Shown in pieces: positions 26,586 through 41,065 of a stretch of DNA of 64,000 bases (positions are counted from its first letter, which is position 1; every line of letters starts with the position of its first letter). This stretch comes from Allacma fusca. Taxonomy: Eukaryota; Arthropoda; Collembola; Symphypleona; Sminthuridae. The stretch is from positions 26,016,801 through 26,080,800 of the forward strand of contig OX359247.1 in assembly GCA_947179485.1 (NCBI GenBank), in the 5' to 3' direction. The position numbers were made by a program, and so were the translations under genes. Below the pieces are notes generated by a model that worked only from the letters and a program-made list of their open reading frames with translations, did no database searches and was not told the origin of the DNA.

Positions 26586-28401
26586 TACACAAAGCAAAGA
26601 TATTGTGAATGTACCAATGGATGTGAGGTTACATGGGGAAAATTCCCTTAAAAAAATAACCAGTGCATTTGGCGACTTATTATTTTGATTTTGAACGTAT
26701 GCATTTACAGTGTTCTGGTTTTGGGGAAGGAAAGAACCCGCGGCAGTTGATCCCCTGTGGACAAATAAGTTGTTGGCAAATTAAATGTCAGTAATTATAG
26801 TATTTATACTGTTCACTTTTGAGGCTCGGCTTCTGCCTAAAGTCAAGATACGAGAATAATAATGAGGGATAAACAAAAATTACTCTCAAGAATTCCCACT
26901 CTTCGTATTTATATACATACATATGTAGAAGCACTTACCAAGTTCTCTGTTACCTTCGAATTTCGCATGGCTGGTTGTAATTATTATACTTTTTTTTTTC
27001 TTTCTGCAAGTAAGTAACAAACAAAACGGAGGCTTCGAGCTATAATCGTAAGGATAAAAAAATTATGCTTTCGAAACAATCAATTTTAACTTTTTTTCCA
27101 TTCCCTGGCAAACATGAGGGAATGAAACGGGGTTATGGAAAGTATACACAACTGTGTACGCAACTTCCCTGCGGTTTTTAAATCTTCCAAGTACATATAT
27201 TGTGTAATGTAAGTGCATACGTAGATATAATAGCATCACCCCAGTATGCCAGTAATAAAGAATCCTTGTTTGAACCGAATGCCTCTTAGGGACCAATTGA
27301 CCCTTCTTGAGAAACATAGCATCTTATGATAGTGAACTTTGGTTGTAGAATTACTTAATTTAATTCCCACAGGATGTTCAGCATCAGGCTTAGCATCATT
27401 CGTGTATCAATAATTACTACCACTGAACTGATAAATGTCATTTGCAGCACTCCTCCACACTAGAGAGCGCATCCCATTCAAGTGTTTAAATTATAATTTG
27501 AGGCAAAAAGAGGGGAAATGTTGAGTAAAACAAGCACCCCTCTCAAAATTGTAAGCAATTAATCGAAGATGATTGAACTTTCCGTCACGAAGTTAAAGGA
27601 GTTGGAAATTGCAAGTTATAAATTACACCCTCCTTTTGAAAAAAATCCCGTTTAAATAATGCTAATGCTCATGAAGGAAAATCCTCGACTGGAAGTCTGA
27701 CTTGAAAATATTTTGATTGAAGGAGAAATTCTTGGGATTCAATATGAGATTTTATTTCACAGTGGATATGGCAGTTTTTGCTTAATTTACGGTTCAATAG
27801 CGTCATGCCAACTGCCAACTCGTCATCTCATGTTTACTTCCAGTACGGTTTACGGTAGGCTCTTGCCGTCTTTGCAAATACACAATTTAAGTGTCTAGCA
27901 GGTCTAGTCCTGCAGGCTTTTATATATATACACGTACACATACACAATTGTATTTACATAATTATGTATGTATTGCATAAGCAGAGCTGTGATAATAAAA
28001 CTTTTTCCAACTTTGTTTTTATTCTACACGAGAAAAAGTTGTTTTTTTTAAATAATAATAATTACCTATACCTACTCCATACTTGCGAACTATGAATATA
28101 TCTATATGTAGATACGGTAGAGTGTTTCAAACAGCATCATTTGCCTCGAACTTATGAGCTGCCATAAATGTCAGGATGTCAGAATATAAGCGTATATAAG
28201 AGTCGTTATATAGGGGCAGGGTCTTTAGGTGAGTCCTGTATGTATCTACATGTAATTAACACTAGTAGAAGTAAATGATGAAGAAGCATAGTTATGCCTA
28301 AATTTATAGACAAATCGTCCCTATGAATGTAGTATGTAGGGACTGATGTGTAGACTGTTCAGTAATAAAAGGATTTTGCGGGACGCACATATTTTTATTA
28401 T

Positions 28402-28431
28402 GTATCTACATATGTAGATATTTATGTAGAT
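28402..28431. repeat. 18-bp palindrome and two copies of the dispersed word
   Basis: TATCTACATATGTAGATA (28403-28420) is a perfect palindrome made of GTATCTACA and an inverted TGTAGATA. A third related word, TGTAGATG, follows. It is the best example of the composite motif described in the findings. Confidence 0.85.
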
Positions 28432-30307
28432 GTGCACATCCATGGAGTTAAAAGAAAATAGATGGTGTTAAAAGAAGGACATGCAGAATTCGGACTATAT
28501 CTATATGACCAACTCCGCCAGACTTTTTAACTGGAGAGATGGAACACTCGAGAGGAGGAAAGTTCAAGTGGGACAAGACAAGGGCAATTACATATATGCA
28601 TAATGTATCAGGTAGTCACAAATCACGGACTTGGCAGAATCTGACATGAAATTATAAAGGAAGACGAACACTGGTGTTGGCATCTTGGGTGACTACTGTA
28701 TATCCATGGATTTTATCCTCCGCTTCCCCCCAAACACTGCGTACGTTCTGGGCTGGGCATACCGTCGATTGCATCACCTTTTCAAAATTATGCTTACACC
28801 TCATGAAATTCTCCTTGCATTCAAATGCCTCATTATTTTCAATTCACATTTACACTATTTATGCGTATGTACTTTACACATGGAGCGGTGTGGCTCATCC
28901 ATTTGCTCCTCGCTCCTATCTCCTATACTGTAGATACTACAGCAGACATTACTTATGGGTATTACATTAACATATAAATAACATGGTATGTAAATAATAT
29001 TTTTTAGCTTTTAGTCATTTTTATAGAAGACTCTCAGTTTCATTTTGTATCCTCCTCAAAATCTGTATGTTGTATGTGTCATGTGTATCCAGTTACAATA
29101 TATTTCATATGGATACTAAAACTATGGATTTGAGACTGAGTCTGTGCTTGAGTGTAATTATACAAGAAATTAACGCACGCAGAATCCCTTTTATAGGGAA
29201 ACGTGAAGCATATATAGGTTTTTTTGACTTATCCTGGGACAATTTAGAAACTTCGATGACAGGAGGTGAAATTTGTGGAAGCCTTATGGGGAGAGTAGCT
29301 CCTTGTAACCTTCTCCCGCAACTTCTCATCTGTGGACGTATAGTTTATGACTCTGCTTTCCACGGGCTCTCAACCTCACAGTCCTCGTCATAAGGTAGTT
29401 TGCACTTGAACTAGAGTCATTAAGGAATTAACAAGCGCCTTATATACGAGCCACTTGACAACACTACACCAGAAACCAGTACGAGAACCAGGGGAACCTT
29501 ATGATGTATTCCAGCAATTAAAATTTCAACATTAGTCAGCTTACTTGACCATGAGGCTCGTCTTCGGAGGGAAGCAAAATGAGCAGTTAATATACGAGAA
29601 AGATAAGCATGTCCACTATTTCATACTCAACTATGTGGCGAGAACTTCAGCAGGAGCCAAACGGAGTAAGGCCAGGCAAGGAACGACTACTAAATGCAAA
29701 TAACTCAGACCCATCGTAAGTTCTAATCTAAACACTTTAGCATCATCAATAACCCTCATACTCTCTCGTCCCGTTCAAACTTGAAGATATGCATAGATAC
29801 TTCAGCCCTAGGAGATAGATACTATACGTACTTTGAGAGATGACATCTCTCCGAAAGATATTTTGCAGCAGGGAATTTTGATAGCGTACAACCAGGAGCT
29901 TGGATTGTTTCAGTGATAAAGGATTAAAAGCTTTGAGAGCCTCGTCTACTCCTAAAAGCAATAACTATTTAAATGAATAAATGTGATGAGTTGAGCTAAA
30001 AAGCACACTTTATTTACTCCAACTATACAGTATATTATGCCCTATGCTCTATTACAACATTTGTATCTATACGTACATAGATACAGTGGACAGTGTCTAA
30101 TGGATCCAAAGGGTTGAGTAGTACGAAGCACAGTATTACGTATGTTCAGGGCCCAGCACTCTTTTTTTTTACTTGTAAATATTTTTGTATGTATTATATG
30201 TATGTGTCTTTATATGTAATTATGCCTACTTCCAGTATGTGTGATTTTATATCAGAGTCCAGGTACACTTTTGAAAGATCTACACTCTGGACATGAGGTG
30301 AGCTTCT

Positions 30308-30490
30308 TCACTTTCGGTTGAAGACACAAGCGTAGACGTTCATACAAAACCCTGCCGCGGCTAATTCATTCCTTCTGGGAGTTTCCGGTGCTTGGCGGTC
30401 AAGATATTTCATGTTCCATTGAGCATAATATGCTAAGGCTGTTGTAAGTACTCCAAAGTACACCATGAGAACAAGATTCTTTGAGGGCAA
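30308..30490 (-). CDS. Weak candidate exon or short ORF with one hydrophobic segment
   Basis: On the minus strand a frame opened by TTG, with a first ATG about ten codons in (MVYFGVLTTALAYY), gives a hydrophobic stretch of about 18 residues. A charged, soluble-looking tail follows (KYLDRQAPETPRRNELAAAG) and ends in NRK and a stop. The tail region is locally GC-richer than its surroundings. The shape resembles a small single-pass membrane protein, but I recognise no family. Sixty codons open by chance are common in this window, and no splice sites or start context support it. Confidence 0.12.
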   Translation of the reverse strand: MPSKNLVLMVYFGVLTTALAYYAQWNMKYLDRQAPETPRRNELAAAGFCMNVYACVFNRK

Positions 30491-33400
30491 TCAAGTCGAT
30501 AAAGATCATGAGGAGGAACGCCTCTTTGCAATTCCACAACGTCTTCCAATATACGCTTTTATTAGCTCATTAAAATATGTAATTGCGAAGATGTGTTAAG
30601 TAACTGCTGTAAATCATTTTCAGGCCACGGAGTCTCTGTCCCTTCCCTCTTGAGCTGGCATTTGCATATTGTGGAGCTTTCCACCGTCGACGGATGAATC
30701 AGTTCCGACAGACCATCATTAGATATCTGTACGCTGAGGGACATCACAAAAGTAGACATGTGTAATCGCTGTAGCTCTGACTGAGGACTTTACAGCTAGT
30801 AATGTATAACCCAAAAATATATGTACCTATATGTATCTACAGTAATCCATTTTATCAGCACATCAGGTAATCAATGCACTCAATATTGTGCGAATCGATT
30901 TACTTGCTCCATTTCTCTTCGAAATTCATTTGTAGCTCTGTTACTTGTCCCTGAATCTAAAGATAAAAATTCTGAGAGTGGATTTGATTTCTGAGAATGC
31001 CAACTTTAAGGTATCTATGGATAATCTTGAATAAAAAATATATAATAAATAAATTCTTCCAAAGATAACTTAAGCCAATCGCTCGTGAGAAATTCACATT
31101 TAATATCATCGATATTGAAAGGAATGACTACAAGGCCGATATTTTCTGTGATAAAAAATGTCTCTATAGTTATATCAGGAATCTATAAAAAAAAACTGAG
31201 TAGAGTTATAGTAGTGAAGGGATCCATTGGTTCTATTCTGAAGTAAATTAAGAGCGAAAGATATAATGAAAAGGCATGGGGACATAGGACCATTAGGTAT
31301 CGTTCAAGTATCTAACTGTACTTGTAAAATGTATCAATCCCATTGAAAGTATCCTCTCATAGTATTGGAACATTGGAAGGAAATAAAATTTGATACTGGA
31401 GTTCCTCTCATTGTTTTTGTTTTTTGCTTGTAGACCAATTAGGACAAACCATTATGGGTGTTGTTTCCTCGATATCTATAGGATCCAGTGTATTATTTAA
31501 TTCAGGGCTGTAGACATTCACTGAGGATGATTCCAAGTGTTGAATTACCTTGAAAAAAGGGAATCGTCTATTGTTACATATTTGAAGAGCGATAGTGTAA
31601 TTTTATCTCAGGAGTGCGTCTGGAAGAAGATGTCTGTAATCATTTTTAATCCAGAGGAGAATTGAGGAAGGAGTTATTATTATCAGGGAGGACGGAGCGA
31701 GTCAATGTCTCATCACTGCCAGACGTGAATATAACGGGTCTGAGTCATTTCACTAAAGATTACAGCTCCTTACATATGCTGTTGACCTACTTTGTTCTGG
31801 GACAAGTAAGTATTTACATAGGATTTTTTTATCCCCATTTTCTCAACCTTACCGACTTCCTTGCTCATCATCACATGCACAAGTAGATAAATGCAGACTA
31901 CAAACTACCCTTTCTCCAGCCCCTCTTATTTTTACTGGGAAATTCATCCCCGTATCTTAATGGGACTACTTACAGTGTGTTCCAGAGTTGAAGCCAGCCT
32001 TTTACCATAGGAGTGCAACTGTGTACAATCTCACTTGTCTTCCCCAGCGTTTGTGTTTATTCTTAAAATGAGAGGATGATCAGTAGCTGAAATTACAGTC
32101 ATATCAAAGAAAATTGTTTTGATAGGTCCTGTTCGTGCATCCGATTTTTCCGCTCTGCACCAACTTGTGACAAGGGAATTGAACCAGTCATTGAGTCCAG
32201 GTACATACATACATAGATAGATGTACAGAACAGCGCCAGGTGCAAATTAGCCTCTCATTATGGAAACATATTTGAACTTGAGTGTTATGTAGGAGTAACA
32301 GCACAGGATGCGGGTATCTTAGACTATCATTTACATACAATAGTTTTTTTACTCAACCTTCCCTTGTGATACATACAAAGTCGTCTCTGTTGTTTTGTAA
32401 ACTGTACCAAACATCAGACTATCCACTTTTTATTGTTACCCTCGAATCCTTCAATCATTCCATTCAAATAAATTTTACGGAGTCAAAGAGAACCACACTT
32501 GAGAGTTGTGACTGCTGTGAGCTGTGTAGCTTCAAATATTGACAGAGTTATAAATCAGCTGAGACTGTTGTTCTGATTTTTTAAGGGAAATACCTCCAAG
32601 ATTTGACTCCTGCTAACTGTACGATGTCTCGTTAAATATTCAAATTTTGACAATTTTTTGTGTGTACAGGATTCAAGGAGAATTGGAGAAAAGAGGAAGA
32701 AAGTGGTTCATAATATGATGCTACAAAGTAAGGCAGTTTTTGTAACAATGCCAACCTACATTGTACATACATAGTGGCTGAACTGATGTGTACACAAAAA
32801 CATTTAATGTGCTCTACAGACAGAATACTTTGCTATGCAAATTTCCCCGAGTTCAAAACTATTCAACTAAGTGCATGTGAGGTGGTCATTGTGTAGTCGT
32901 TTCTCTAGCAATTGATCATTTTTAAATTACCTGTCAAATTAGACCAGGTGGGAAAAAAATTAGGATCTCATTTGTATTTTGTCACCGGTATTGGATCCAG
33001 CTTCAAATACAAAACACATGGAAATCAGATTACTTAAACCAAAGAATGCAACATTCAGAGAGTATTTGTGAACAATATATTTGAATAGAAATAATAGGAA
33101 ATATTCCTCAAGAAAAATGCAGTAGACAAATTCATGTGACTAAAAGATTTTGGAACGGTTTTGTCGGATTTGAATTTAATGAAAGAACCATGCTTTCAAA
33201 AATTTATGTAAATTATTTTTACCCTCTAACAGAAGATTCTTTTACAATTACAAATATTTTACTTGAGAATTTCTGGTAAATATAGCGATAGGAAATGTTT
33301 CTCGTGAAATTGACATAATGGGGGAGCATAAATAATAAAACCTCAAATAAATCTTGCTGGAACTTTTGATTGAAGTCAGGAGGGCTTAATACAGCCAGAG

Positions 33401-36400
33401 ATACTTTGCATATCTCCAGCAATAAAAAGATGGTGTCAGTGATAAATCTATAGTTGACACAAAGATGTGAAATGAGGAACGACCACCAGGGCCGAGAGTG
33501 GTTCCTTCCCTCCCTAATGATCACCAACAAAAAGGTTGAGGAATTCCCACCAACAGATAAGATTTGTCTGCCAAAATGGAGTTAAATAATAAGCATAATG
33601 GAGTATGACAGAAGCGACAGCAATATATTATTTTTTGATTGGGCACACAAAACACACTGTCCAGATAAGTGTTCCACAATACCCAGAGCAGGCTAACATC
33701 CCAGATAACATTCAAAGTTAAAATTATTATCTCAAATCAAACCAAGCCAGAAGATTCCTTCCAAGATCAAGTACAAATTATAGTACCTGGCGATAAAACA
33801 CTCACCCCTTCCTATTATACCCCATTTAAGAACTACTTTGTCAATCTGAAACTGTACCTGAGTCCTTCCGACGTCATGTATCATGGACGCTCTGAAGAAG
33901 CCCCAGCAGCTCTATAGTCCCTAAACGTAATGACAATTATTCCCTACAATTCTAACCTCATACTGTACTCCCCAATTACAGAAACCCAATCGTATCTATG
34001 AGTCTGTCCTCTATAGAGCAAAAACTACTTCTCCTTTTGCGTACGCAATTAAATTTAGTAATTTACAACAGACACATTCCTTGGAAGTGAGCACGTCTAC
34101 TATGTGCATCTATTTTTCCTTGTAGTTTTATCTCATCCCAAGTTTTAAATCTGAGAAAAAAAAGGTGGGGAAAATCCATTGCCCTGTCATATAATTATAT
34201 GTACATAGGTGCATTTGAACCGGTAATAATAGGATTTGACACCCAGCAGTCCTGTATCAATTAAACGGCCGCACTTCTCATGACTCGCCAGTGTGACTTT
34301 TTTTTTTGTTTGAGAGCATTGTTTACGATTGGAATGAAATGTGCATATAAATCTTCATTTTTCTTTGAACTCCTTGGAGTAGTTCAAATGTGAACTGTTT
34401 CAAGAGCTCTGCATATTCATAGGGACGGACGCTGGTCCGTGTGCATTTTGTAAGGAGCAGTGCCAACAACGAAGCATCCCAATCCTCACTAATGAGTTAG
34501 TCTCCTTAGGAGTGACAGTGGTTTCCACGTATGCATTATATCTCCTGGGCTTTGAAGCTCAAAGTAGATACCTATACTGCAGGTATATAGATTAGGACCC
34601 GAGAGTCAGTTTATATTCTTTGACCGCCCTCGACAGTATTTTTACATATGGAGAGTTGTTTCAACCTGTAGCATATATCTATAGAGATCCTCATGAGGAA
34701 AGAAAGGAAGAAAGACGAGCAATAAGAAAAAGGGTGAGCTCGTAAATATGAAAGAAATAATGATTCTCAATAATAATAACGCAGACTGGTCGATGGCTAC
34801 GAAGATCAAGCTTCTTGTATATTATGATACTGCTCTCTGATCACATGGCCATTCCGAGAAATTTATTAGCACGTAACGGCATACTCCACATTACATTTTA
34901 TGCATTTTATGGACAGTAATTCTACGTGGAGGGAATTTTATTCCTCCCTACCATACATTGTGTGAATACTGTCCCACACAGGGCCTTTTTCCCTGCATAT
35001 TTATACCATGTATGTATCCTGGGACAAAAACCTCCTGAGAAAGCCCTACTACTACTCATGTGGAATGTAATATGTAAGTCTCTGAAATAGGGGGGAAAAA
35101 ACGTTTACCACTACAATATGACAGTTCAATATTTCCTGAATGTGCAAAGTCAATTGGAAAGCCTGGCGCGTTCATCCATATATATATAATTTTTTTTCAT
35201 TCGAGTTTTAACTACTTTCAGTACGTAACATGTTAAAAAGTCACTAAACACTCGCTAAACTAGTCGTAAATAAAAATGGTACCAAAAATTTATTAACTTC
35301 ACACATTAATTCTCAGACTTCAGCCTTCAGAGACTCTCCATGGGAGTGTGGATGGTGGCAGGAAATAAAATCTAAATACTTGTAATTAACTTAATGTCTT
35401 ATATGCCCCACTTTGAATTTTTATCGTCACATTCCCTCATCTCAGTCCGTCAGAAGGGAACCCAAGGAGAAGCTGGTCTCTCTGAGCATGTTCTTGAAAT
35501 ATGCTCCTTGACCACAGAGTGGTGTATTATTAAAAGCCAGAGACTCGTGTGTGTGTGTATGCATGTTGGCAAAGGAGAAATAATATCACCCTGATGATCC
35601 ATTCAAAAAAGGGTTCTCTCTTTGAGGAGCCGCAGACCACTTGCTCGCATTATAATTATGGAAATTTGCCGATCACCAAAGGGAGCCCAGGCATTGGAGG
35701 CTTTCTTGTTTGCCAAACATTGAAATCTCCAATGGAAAATTGAGACTGACAGCCTAATAGTGTGGTAACCGGTACCGGCGTCCGAAATGATGGACTCGAA
35801 TCAGTTCACATTATTGCACTACACCAGCCAATATCAATTAAACTGGGAGAGAGGAGGCCCAACTAGCATAATACAATGATCAACCTTGCCAAACTTTATT
35901 ATCCTTATTTATGATCGGGGAATTTTTACGCCGGGGATCCAATGGAATGCGATTATCCTACACACCATTATCAATACTTCCCTGGGCCTCGGATCTCTGG
36001 GCTCAAGTCTCTTCAGGCAAGGTGATTTCAGGGGAAAACAAGGTTCGAACACAACTTACCCATAGATTTTAATTACATGTTTTATAATGATATAATTGCT
36101 GGGTTCATGGCTACTACAACTACTACTGCACACTGAGTTACATCAAAGTACATAAACTAACCCTTCGATGGGGTTTTTGTACACGTAACCAAACTGTAAA
36201 AACTTGGATATTATTTTTAAGTATCTATCTATCTACTTTTCTCATAGAAGTTCTTACATTGTGCGCACATACGTATGTATATATAGTAAAGCTTTTCTTA
36301 CATTGAGCTCCTGCCACATTCCCACTTGCACCATAGAGGTAGATACATAGAACACAGCTTTATATACACAGCTCAATACTATAGCCAAAAATATGCATTA

Positions 36401-37540
36401 AATGTCTTGGACTAGAGGGAAATGTCTTGGCGGAGAGCTGGCTAATGATCCGAAACTTGCTGAATAATAAATATGAGGGTGCGAGAGATCAAGTCAGTGC
36501 AACCTCAGTTGTATTTTAAATATACATAATAAGACCTCGTAAAACTACTATAATAAATAAAATTGGCTAAATACTACTAAATACAGTAGTGCAGGTGTAT
36601 TGCAATTGGTTAAATTCAAATAAAATACTAAAAGATATTGAGGGGACTGTCACTAGAAGAGACTTCTTGAAACGAGTGTTTTCTCTCTAGGGGCAAAGTG
36701 AGACTTCCATTTAAAACCACGTTAATTTTTCTCCTTACAAGGAGTAAACGCGGGACTCTTCTGGAGTAACATTTGGGCACTCTTATAAAGAGAATGTGTA
36801 CACTGTGTTCTACACTTGTACGGCGTGTACAATTAACAATAAACACACAGGTGAGGATCTTCAGACCCGAAGGAGTTTGCTCAAGACGTATTGTGCACAA
36901 GATTAAATGTAATCATATATTTGAATGAAGTCCCAATGCCACAACAATTGCTGCCGTATAGACAAAGATTTTAGACAAATGAATTACTTTACATAAGCAC
37001 ACCAACCAAATGCATAAACACTAGCATAATAATATGGACAATTGTAAGCCCCGGTGCTCATCTACAAGGCTTGTGCACATAACATAAGGAAAGGAGGCAG
37101 ACGGATGGACGGACAAGAGTCATCAAAAGCGATGCTACAGTAAATTACAGTGAATTCAAGGAGCTTCTAGGGAGCTCATCGGAATTCAAGACTGGCTTTT
37201 GACTCGTTCCTGATGGTTACCCCCTCTCAATATAAAACAGTCGTTGCGGTTCATAACAACAACGGCTTCAATCACATAGTCCGTATAGCGTCAGTCATTA
37301 CAGATAATCGTGTAGCCTACCCAAGTGTAGATACATTATTTAGGTGCTTATTTACATGGGATTAAAAATACTAGGATCATTCAGCTTGTCGCCATTCAAA
37401 AGGGTTCCCACTCTCTATTGACATCCCATCCTTCCTCCGCAATAAGTATCTATCTATCTATGGGGAAACAGTAGAAATTGTAATTGCCTGCCTATCAACC
37501 AGTACTTACGTCCCTATTTTGTATAATAGGAGGAACAGAA

Positions 37541-37569
37541 GCCCTAGCCCTAGCCCTAGCCCTAGCCCA
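37541..37569. repeat. CCCTAG hexamer array, about 4.7 copies
   Basis: Perfect tandem CCCTAG units. It differs from the common arthropod telomere unit TTAGG/CCTAA, so it is not an interstitial telomere repeat of that type. Confidence 0.9.
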
Positions 37570-37579
37570 GGCAGGACTT

Positions 37580-37601
37580 GCAGATGCAGATGCAGATGCA
37601 G
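37580..37601. repeat. GCAGAT hexamer array, about 3.7 copies
   Basis: Perfect tandem GCAGAT starting 11 bases after the CCCTAG array. Because both units are multiples of three without stops, several frames remain open across them on both strands. Confidence 0.9.
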
Positions 37602-37907
37602 TAGTAAGTGTAGTACTACAAATGAGAACAAGGGACAGGATTTGTTCGTTGAGTCCAGTATCAACATACTTACAAGAAAACAACACAGCTGCACCTCTGT
37701 GTCTCGTGCAAGCAAGTTACACTAGAATTCTCTGATGAGAGAAACAGACCGCGCTTGTTCAGTATATACCATTACCATCAGATCTCATGATGAGGAAATA
37801 AAACAATCACAAGTTACCAATTGATATTCCGTTACAAGCTTTCATTTCTCCTGTCTTCCACACTCGCTCTTATTATCCTATAAATGTGGAGTTGTCTTTC
37901 CTGCACA

Positions 37908-37923
37908 TATATGTATACATATA
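37908..37923. repeat. 16-bp palindrome TATATGTATACATATA
   Basis: Perfect AT-rich palindrome of the same style as the CATA/GTAT clusters. Confidence 0.8.
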
Positions 37924-40900
37924 GTCTTTATATATTTATATTTTACTCTCTGAACTATTGTAACGTGCATCCCCTGCCAGTACTTAGGGCAAAGGTGCAC
38001 GTGCTATACAACCCACACATATGTAGTAAGTACAGAAATGTTACTTAGACTCAAGTCAGATTAGCTTCTTGTATGACCGTCTTATATTTGATCAAGTCAA
38101 GAGTAGTTTACATAAACAGCCCCGAATTTATGTTACACTTCCTCTCTAGATGTAAGAAAATATTACAGGGGGAAAAAACGTACTGCTTAAATAGCAACCA
38201 AAATTATTGCGCTGACCAAGTTGAATTTCTTGTTTTGAGCCGTGTCCGGCGTATGTTTTCCCTTGGTTTTATCACCCATGTTAATATTAGCCTCAACCTC
38301 CGTCATCTTGCAACCAACAGGATCCAAGATCAATTTTTTATTACTTTGATGCAGGCATAAGGACGCAAGACCTGGACGGAGCATCCGAGTCAAAAAAAGC
38401 ATGTCTCATCTTACGGATTAAATCCTGCTTAACGAGCTGGACCTATGCACATAAAAGACTCTATTCATAGGGTGCAACTGGAAGAGCAAGACTTATAAAA
38501 ATGAGAATGGTCGAGTATAGTGCCCGTCGCTTTTCGGAACTATACAGATATCTACATGTACACTTATGGTGATTAGCAAGTTTAATAAGATAGATTCAAC
38601 GATGCACCCGGTCAAGGGAGCATTCAACACCTGTCCGAATTTGACTTACATCGTCACAAGATAATTGCTGCTCTAATGTTACTGGTCATAATTCAAGGGA
38701 GAAAGACAGGTTTACAAATTCCACCTTGAGAGGATACCCCTTTAACTTACTGTATAATCCTTGTTTTTTTCCTTTCTTTTAAGACGTAATGCACTGTACA
38801 TTATGTAATGACGTATGTATGTACGTATTTATATCTATATTCTACAGCATAGCCCATGTTTCTGTAGGATATTACCATTGTTGTAAGGTAGGGGTAAATT
38901 ATTTGCAGTGTCCAAACCCCACTAGTATAAAAATGGGAATCTGTCTTAAAAGCGATAATAATTTTCTTTCAGCGTCATACAAGCCCTTATGTATACATAG
39001 TTAGGTGCTAAAGGAGCTGCAAAATATTTTTAAAACTTTGCTCATACAGGATCTCAAGGCATGCCCTTCACCATTTGGTACACCAAAATAAGGATGAGGT
39101 ATAAAAAAAACAGGAATGAGCGCCAGGGATTAACGCGGAGTTGTTGTTTTAGTTTTTAACTTTGAGAATCTTGTCCTCAAACAACAACATAAAACTCCTT
39201 GAGTGAATTTACATACGTGAGAAAATGCTATTTGTTGGGACGTGTGAAATTATAGGATATTTACATGTATATGTCAAACAAAATGACAAGTTAACTTGTC
39301 GTCTCCATTCTGTTGGTTTTGCTCACTCAGCACACTCTACACACTCGCAAACACCACCACTTATGGAGCACGGATGGTTTTTTTTAACCCGATGCTCAAA
39401 ACTGACACTCAACACACAGAGCATGAGTACTATTACAAGGGAGAGGGGGAGAGCGTGAGGGTACAGTAGTTGCAAAATGAAATTCAATTTTCCTTGTGCT
39501 GTCACATCTGGAAGACATGCCTTGGCAGCTGATATATATTGTATATATGCACAGGAGGAGACTCATTCCTGCAAACAAGACTCATTTTACATTGGTTTTG
39601 GTTATTACTCACGACAAGAACCCATTTTGCAAAATTCGTGAAAGAAATTAGCACAACAATAAACTCAGGATTAATCGTCCTGTGAATGAATTCTGATATA
39701 ATTCTCAATTGGAGGGAATAATAATTATACGCTACCACCGGGGCAAGTCATGATAATGATAAATTATTTTAGTGGGTATCATTACATTCATAATTCAGGC
39801 AAGATATGAGAGAGTCACTTTCACATGTTTATGAAACTCACTGGAAAATAAAAAAAAGACTTGAAATAATTAATGATCCAGCAATTCCGTCACCTAGATG
39901 AGAAAACTTGGTGTAGATACATCTCAAGGAAATGACTCCCATGCCAACTAAATGAAATGACATTAGTCTTAAGAATGTGCAAAATAACCATGTTTTTCCT
40001 ATCATTTTACGTGAATCACAAGAGTCACACCTTCATGAGACTTTTCACGGGAGGTTTACCGCATCCATATACAATCTCGTATTTCAATGCAAATGCAGAC
40101 ATTCATTTTATGACAAAAGGGGCTCAAAATCCCAGTATGAAAATCCTTTTCTCACATATAGGACACAGTGGAAGGCTCATGTGTTTGAGGCAGTGTATAT
40201 CTATCTGTAGATACTCATGACTGTTTTTAAATAATAGGATTATACAAGAAACTAAATATTTTGTGAAAACATCTCTTGGGACAAGGATAACTCTCTCCAT
40301 TGGAGGAATTTTACAAGGTTTTTCCTCAAAAGAACTGACGAGGACTCGTGTGTACACTAACGTTTGACTGCCGTCTAGTAATCCCCAAGATTTTGAAACA
40401 CAAGAGAATTAATTATCCCTTAGTAATTATATGCAGTCAAATGTGAGAGCCGCGTTAAAACTTACGACTTAAGTAAGACTTGTGTAAAGTTTTGTCCAAA
40501 TAGATTATAATAGTAGGTTTTAGCGTCATTAGAATAGAAATTGCCTCAACATGGAAGTTCTTCAAATACTCCTTATACTGTACCTTTGTATTTCTATGTA
40601 TGTAGTTTCAAGTAAGATCATGGGGCTTGTGCCGGTTCTTTATCCTATAGTCAAGTAATAAGTGTGGGCTGCCACAATACCCAACTTACATATGCACATA
40701 CATACATATGTCAGGCTAGAGACAGTCATTACCCTTGCATGACAGTCAATCAAATTCCCTTCAAACCTCGCACTAATGTAACCTTAAAATAAACTGATTT
40801 GTATGCAGAGGAGGTTATCACATTACAACGTACAGTTCCTTATTATTTCTTTTGTTTTTTTCCCACAAAAATCCCATCCCCAGGAGACTGTGGAGGCATG

Positions 40901-41044
40901 TCTCATAAAATCCCGAAGAGATGTTGGCAGAGTTGGGGAACGCGACAAAATCCTGATATCATAACACTCGAAAACTACCTCGTCACATAGGATGCGGTAA
41001 ATCTTCTACTACTACTTCTTCCCGTTCTGGCTCCCTCAAAGAAA

Positions 41045-41065
41045 GAGAGAGAGAGAGAGAGAGAG
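41045..41065. repeat. GA microsatellite
   Basis: Pure GA, about ten units. Confidence 0.9.

Larger units (their letters stand above)
24000..32000. other. Non-coding stretch, few repeats
   Basis: Mostly unique AT-rich sequence. Seen: GTAT/CATA clusters at 24318-24358 and 26537-26585, and five copies of the GTATCTACA/TGTAGATAC word between 28107 and 30841. One minus-strand frame at 30308-30490 has a protein-like look and is listed separately with low confidence. Confidence 0.45.
32000..40000. other. Non-coding stretch with a hexanucleotide repeat island at 37.5 kb
   Basis: No ORF above 103 codons and none recognised. Features are the CCCTAG and GCAGAT hexamer arrays (37541-37601), a 16-bp palindrome (37908-37923), and a near-tandem pair of AATGTCTTGG words 20 bp apart (36401 and 36421). 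Confidence 0.45.

Noticed and set aside
32175-32185. Minus-strand B-box-like GGTTCAATTCC
   Set aside because: No T-stem pairing and no tRNA fold around it.
37484-37735. Overlapping frames on both strands at the hexamer repeats
   Set aside because: They stay open only because hexamer units without stops are translated as dipeptide repeats (Ala-Leu, Ser-Pro, Ala-Asp).
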